From an uncultured Eubacteriales bacterium (GTDB lineage: Bacteria; Bacillota; Clostridia; Oscillospirales; Oscillospiraceae), in the NCBI GenBank assembly GCA_900545495.1, contig UQZJ01000011.1, positions 23,328-87,327 on the forward strand: a stretch of DNA of 64,000 nt, read 5' to 3'. Made by a program: the position numbers and the translations under genes. Positions 61,015 to 64,000 of this stretch are shown here, piece by piece. Each line of letters begins with the position of its first letter. The first letter of the stretch is position 1. The notes below the pieces were generated by a model. That model saw nothing but the letters and a program-made list of their open reading frames with translations, was not told where the DNA came from and did not search any database.

Positions 61015-62124
61015 TTACGGGTTGACGGGGATGGTCAGACTGCCGAAGCGGATGTGATCCACCTGCGTGATGTCGATGGGAGCGGGGTAGAGCCAGTAGA
61101 GATCTGCATAGCTGTTGCTGAAACCGCCGCCGCATACACGCTCCTCATCAAGAATGATCTCGGTACCGTTATCCAGCACCAGCGCCCAACCTCTCTCCGG
61201 CTCACAGAGGGGTGCGTCAAAATCATCTGTGCCGTCGTACTCGTACTTCGCCTGTATATAGGTGCTGCTGATCCGGAAGGTGTCCAGATAGATCGTGCGG
61301 CCCGGTTGGGTGCTCGCTGTTGTCAAGCCGCCGGCATCCACTTGAATGGGCGCTCCCTGCGCCGAAAGATCGGGCAGCGCAAAGCGCCAGTCGCCCTCCA
61401 GCACCGTTTCGGTGTAATGGCCGTTCACGCCGATGGCCAAGCGCGTGATATGCAGGTACTTGGGCAGACCGTCGTTGAACCGCAGCGTACTGCCGGTATG
61501 TCGCAGAGCGGCGTGGTCACTGAGCATCTGCGCTTCCAGACACAACACACCCTCCAGCACGTTGTCGCCGCGAGAACTGTCCTCCCACGAAACCGAATAG
61601 CCTAAGCCGCTGAAATCATAGTCTGTCGTTTCCAGAATGCCGTCGTACGCCGTACCCACCAGCTGCAGTTCTCCCTCTGCCTGGGGGTCGGGGATGCGCA
61701 GCACTGTACCCGCCGGGGCCTCGATGCGCAGACGCAGGTAGTAATGGTACGTGTCACCGTATACGGCGATCGGCGTAATGGTGGCGCCGTTGCTGGTGAC
61801 AGGGGCGGGCATTTCGGTGGTGCCCATCTCCTCCATCAGATGCTTTTCCTCTGCGGTAAGCTTGCCGAAAAAGCCGTTAAAGCTGTCGGCCACGCCCAGC
61901 TTCGCAGCGACCACGGTGGCAATGCACAGCGCCGCCGCAATAGCAGCCACCAGTAGCCCGCGGGTCACAAGGCGGATGGGACGTGCGCCGTGCCCGTCCT
62001 GATTTTCCTGAATTTTGTTCATCGTCAGCTCCTTGATCCGGCGGAGGTCGGCGGCTTCGTCCTCCGGCAGCGCGACGCTGTCGTCCTGCAGTCCGCGCAT
62101 CAGATCGTAGATGGTATATTCCAT
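61015..62124 (-). CDS. DUF4179 anti-sigma-factor-like membrane protein
   Basis: A 369-residue protein with an N-terminal cytoplasmic helical section (about 1-50), one transmembrane helix (about 53-74) and a large extracytoplasmic beta-rich domain of the DUF4179 type. It is encoded immediately after an ECF-type sigma factor, with its start inside the end of the sigma gene (25-base overlap), the usual layout of a sigma/anti-sigma pair. The signal sensed outside the cell is unknown. Confidence 0.82.
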   Translation of the reverse strand: MEYTIYDLMRGLQDDSVALPEDEAADLRRIKELTMNKIQENQDGHGARPIRLVTRGLLVAAIAAALCIATVVAAKLGVADSFNGFFGKLTAEEKHLMEEMGTTEMPAPVTSNGATITPIAVYGDTYHYYLRLRIEAPAGTVLRIPDPQAEGELQLVGTAYDGILETTDYDFSGLGYSVSWEDSSRGDNVLEGVLCLEAQMLSDHAALRHTGSTLRFNDGLPKYLHITRLAIGVNGHYTETVLEGDWRFALPDLSAQGAPIQVDAGGLTTASTQPGRTIYLDTFRISSTYIQAKYEYDGTDDFDAPLCEPERGWALVLDNGTEIILDEERVCGGGFSNSYADLYWLYPAPIDITQVDHIRFGSLTIPVNP

Positions 62125-62699
62125 GCCGTACCTCCTTTTTCCGATGCCTCATCGTATGGTGTCTCCCGCAACAGGAAGCTCCGCAGCTTTTCCCGCCCGC
62201 GGCGCAGTTTGGATTTGACGGTGGACTCGTTCAGCCCCATTTCCCGGGATATGTCACTGAGCCTCTGGCAGTAATAGTAGAAGCGGAGAAAGACCTCCCG
62301 GTCTGTCGCGTCCAGCGACAGCAGAGCCAGCTGTACACAGGCTGTCCGCTCCTTTTCTGTCAGCGCCGTTTCCGGTGTGCGGTGGTCTGCGATGACCGCG
62401 TCCTCCGGCAGCGGCTGCTCCGGCACGATCCGGCGGAGCCGATCGCGGGCGGCGTTGCGGGCTACGGCACTGAGCCACGGGCGAGCCGCGCCGCTGCGCA
62501 CCTTTTCGGCGTTGTTCCAGAGGGAGAAGAACACGTCGGAGGCGGTCTCCTCCACGTCCGACTCCGTCAGCGCCGTGCCGAAGATACCGCGGATGACGGC
62601 GCTGACATAGGAACCGTAGCGGTCGATAAACCACGCCAGCGCATCTTGGGAGCCGCGCTTGATTTGGCGCAGAGCCTGTTCCTCGGTCAAATCGCTCAC
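62100..62699 (-). CDS. ECF-type RNA polymerase sigma factor
   Basis: A 199-residue sigma-70 family protein with region 2 (about 15-80: FIDRYGSYVSAVIRGIFG, ASDVFFSLWNNAEKVR) and region 4 (about 125-175: QRLSDISREMGLNESTVKSKLRRGREKLR). Regions 1 and 3 are absent, as in extracytoplasmic-function sigma factors. The start is uncertain: GTG 62699 is very close to AAAGGA, while TTG 62690 is better spaced. A possible autoregulated promoter lies upstream. Confidence 0.88.
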   Translation of the reverse strand: MSDLTEEQALRQIKRGSQDALAWFIDRYGSYVSAVIRGIFGTALTESDVEETASDVFFSLWNNAEKVRSGAARPWLSAVARNAARDRLRRIVPEQPLPEDAVIADHRTPETALTEKERTACVQLALLSLDATDREVFLRFYYYCQRLSDISREMGLNESTVKSKLRRGREKLRSFLLRETPYDEASEKGGTAWNIPSTI

Positions 62700-62739
62700 T
62701 TCCTTTACGGGGATTATTCTTGGCGGCCGTCATCTATCA

Positions 62740-62766
62740 TAACGCAAAACAGGCGAAAAAGGTTGC
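62740..62766 (-). promoter_or_regulatory. Candidate autoregulated ECF promoter
   Basis: On the minus strand, GCAACC (62766-62761) and CGTTA (62744-62740) are 16 bp apart, the -35 AAC / -10 CGT style of ECF promoters. A TATGAT overlaps the -10 zone but lacks a sigma-A -35. Confidence 0.45.
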
Positions 62767-62778
62767 GGAAATGGAAAT

Positions 62779-62811
62779 AAAAAAAGAGACACGGCTTAAC
62801 CGTGTCTCTTT
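62779..62811 (-). terminator. Terminator of the tRNA-Gln gene
   Basis: On the minus strand, AAAGAGACACGG pairs with CCGTGTCTCTTT, followed by a long T run, immediately after the encoded CCA. Confidence 0.93.
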
Positions 62812-62884
62812 GGCAGCGGGAGAAGGATTCGAACCCTCACATACGGAGTCAGAGTCCGCTGTGCTACCTTTACACAATCCCGCT
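62811..62884 (-). tRNA. tRNA-Gln (anticodon CUG), CCA encoded
   Basis: 74 bases with a 7-bp acceptor stem (AGCGGGA/TCCCGCT), D arm with AAAGGTAG, anticodon stem GCGGA/TCCGT around loop CTCTGAC giving anticodon CUG, T loop TTCGAAT, discriminator G and genomic CCA. It reads CAG codons. Confidence 0.95.
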
Positions 62885-62905
62885 GTGTCCTGACGAACAA
62901 AAACT

Positions 62906-62933
62906 ATTATACAGATTTCGCGGGGTTTGTCAA
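62906..62933 (-). promoter_or_regulatory. Promoter of tRNA-Gln
   Basis: On the minus strand, perfect TTGACA (62933-62928) and TATAAT (62911-62906), 16 bp apart. Confidence 0.93.
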
Positions 62934-62939
62934 CAGTTT

Positions 62940-63260
62940 TTTTCAGAAGATCAGAAATTTATCCGCACCCCGGAATTTGATGGGGTATACGAGAGGCTCG
63001 GCAGGCTGTGAAGGGCGGCGCGCTACGCAGCCGCAAGGAAGGATCTATCCTCCGGTAAGGTGGTCTCCTTTTGACGTGCCGGCGCTTTGGGCATTTCGGA
63101 AGATGGCATACGCGCCGGGCAGGACGGAGGCGTGAAGCGGCTCCGTCGGCAATGCGTATATTATATATGTATAGGGCGTGCCTTCTCACGGCGTCTGTAA
63201 TAAACGCTGCTTATCACGGACGCTGTATTATCTAAGGTGAGGGAAAAGGTAAAAAAGGGG
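62940..63260. other. Non-coding interval upstream of the rRNA promoters
   Basis: Three hundred bases with no convincing gene. Short inverted repeats (for example GGCGCGC near 63015 and the GCCGGCGC/GCGCCGGGC pair around 63081-63118) and an AT-rich block at about 63157-63173 are present. It may hold rRNA enhancer-type (UP) sequence; nothing specific is recognised. Confidence 0.3.
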
Positions 63261-63289
63261 TTGCAATTGTGGGAAGGCTGTGGTATTCT
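63261..63289 (+). promoter_or_regulatory. Upstream rRNA operon promoter (P1)
   Basis: TTGCAA (63261-63266) and TATTCT (63284-63289), 17 bp apart, with an upstream TG. Confidence 0.6.
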
Positions 63290-63369
63290 AACCAAGCTGT
63301 CCGCGAGGACAACAGCAGAGAGCCGGCAGGCGGCCAACGAAAATTGTCAAAAATAAGTAAAATTAGTAG

Positions 63370-63398
63370 TTGACAAGATGCCAGATATCTGCTATGAT
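63370..63398 (+). promoter_or_regulatory. Main rRNA operon promoter (P2)
   Basis: TTGACA (63370-63375) and TATGAT (63393-63398), 17 bp apart, preceded by an AT-rich stretch like an UP element. A boxA-like GCTCTGTAAAGA at about 63586 may load antitermination factors. Confidence 0.85.
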
Positions 63399-63629
63399 AA
63401 TGACTGTTCCGCGTGGGACGTGTACCTTGTAAATTAAACAACGAACGAAACGAAAAGCACCAGACGGGAGCGCGAGAGAGCTTGTGAAAACGGGCTTTGG
63501 AGCGCAACTGAAAAGACTTGGTGGAGCCGGGTTAAGTCAATTACCGGCGAAGCTAAGTATAAAAAGTTTTAAGCTATGACAAATAGCTCTGTAAAGATTA
63601 GCTCGGTGGAAACACCGTGTTGATACAAT

Positions 63630-64000
<371 letters not shown>

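Overview
The window is GC-rich DNA of a strictly anaerobic, Gram-positive-type gut bacterium of the Oscillospiraceae (Oscillibacter / Intestinimonas / Dysosmobacter-like). Evidence: the 16S rRNA 5' part at the right end, a ylxM-ffh-rpsP-KH operon, a pheST T-box, IreB, NrdR, an Alr-MazF pair, and a complete clostridial-type lysine fermentation locus. The genus cannot be fixed by eye. Nearly all of the sequence is coding. No CRISPR array, phage or insertion sequence is visible.

Layout. 1-2.7 kb: a truncated PLP enzyme and threonine synthase. 2.8-5.3 kb: signal recognition/ribosome operon (ylxM, ffh, rpsP, khpA). 5.3-8.8 kb: two M16-type proteins (YfmF/YfmH) and lgt. 8.9-14.5 kb (minus): secreted NlpC/P60 hydrolase, a small unknown protein, ireB, pheT and pheS behind a Phe T-box. 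14.6-21.9 kb: nnrD, a lipoprotein, alr, mazF, nrdR, a DUF421/DUF4363 membrane pair and glmS. 22.0-32.5 kb: lysine-to-butyrate block: kamBC, then a lysine riboswitch, kal-kce-kdd-kamA-kamD-kamE, then a separately promoted CoA-transferase pair. 32.5-35.5 kb (minus): methionine ABC transporter metQNI, preceded by a short Met/Cys-rich leader peptide and a terminator. 35.7-40.3 kb: glyA, MATE exporter, PhzF-like protein, CPBP protease. 40.5-46.5 kb: a 1,988-residue secreted FN3/leucine-rich-repeat protein. 46.5-53.6 kb: adenine deaminase, purine phosphoribosyltransferase, gdhA, VanZ-like protein, DAHP synthase, DegV protein. 53.8-61 kb: molybdenum hydroxylases (a one-chain xanthine dehydrogenase of the selenium-dependent type and a three-subunit one) around a MocA-like gene. 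61-64 kb: ECF sigma/DUF4179 pair, tRNA-Gln(CUG), and the start of an rRNA operon with two promoters.

How the parts fit. The lysine genes encode the whole carbon route from lysine to crotonyl-CoA plus acetoacetate, and the CoA-transferase returns acetoacetate to the CoA pool with release of butyrate. GdhA could handle the released ammonium. The purine enzymes (Ade, phosphoribosyltransferase, two xanthine dehydrogenases, MocA-like protein) form a loosely clustered purine salvage/oxidation set. The two most interesting regulatory elements are the lysine riboswitch, whose P1 3' strand is also the 5' arm of the terminator (predicting a lysine-ON switch for degradation), and the Met-rich leader peptide before metQNI, which looks like a ribosome-mediated attenuator rather than the SAM riboswitch or Met T-box usual in Firmicutes.
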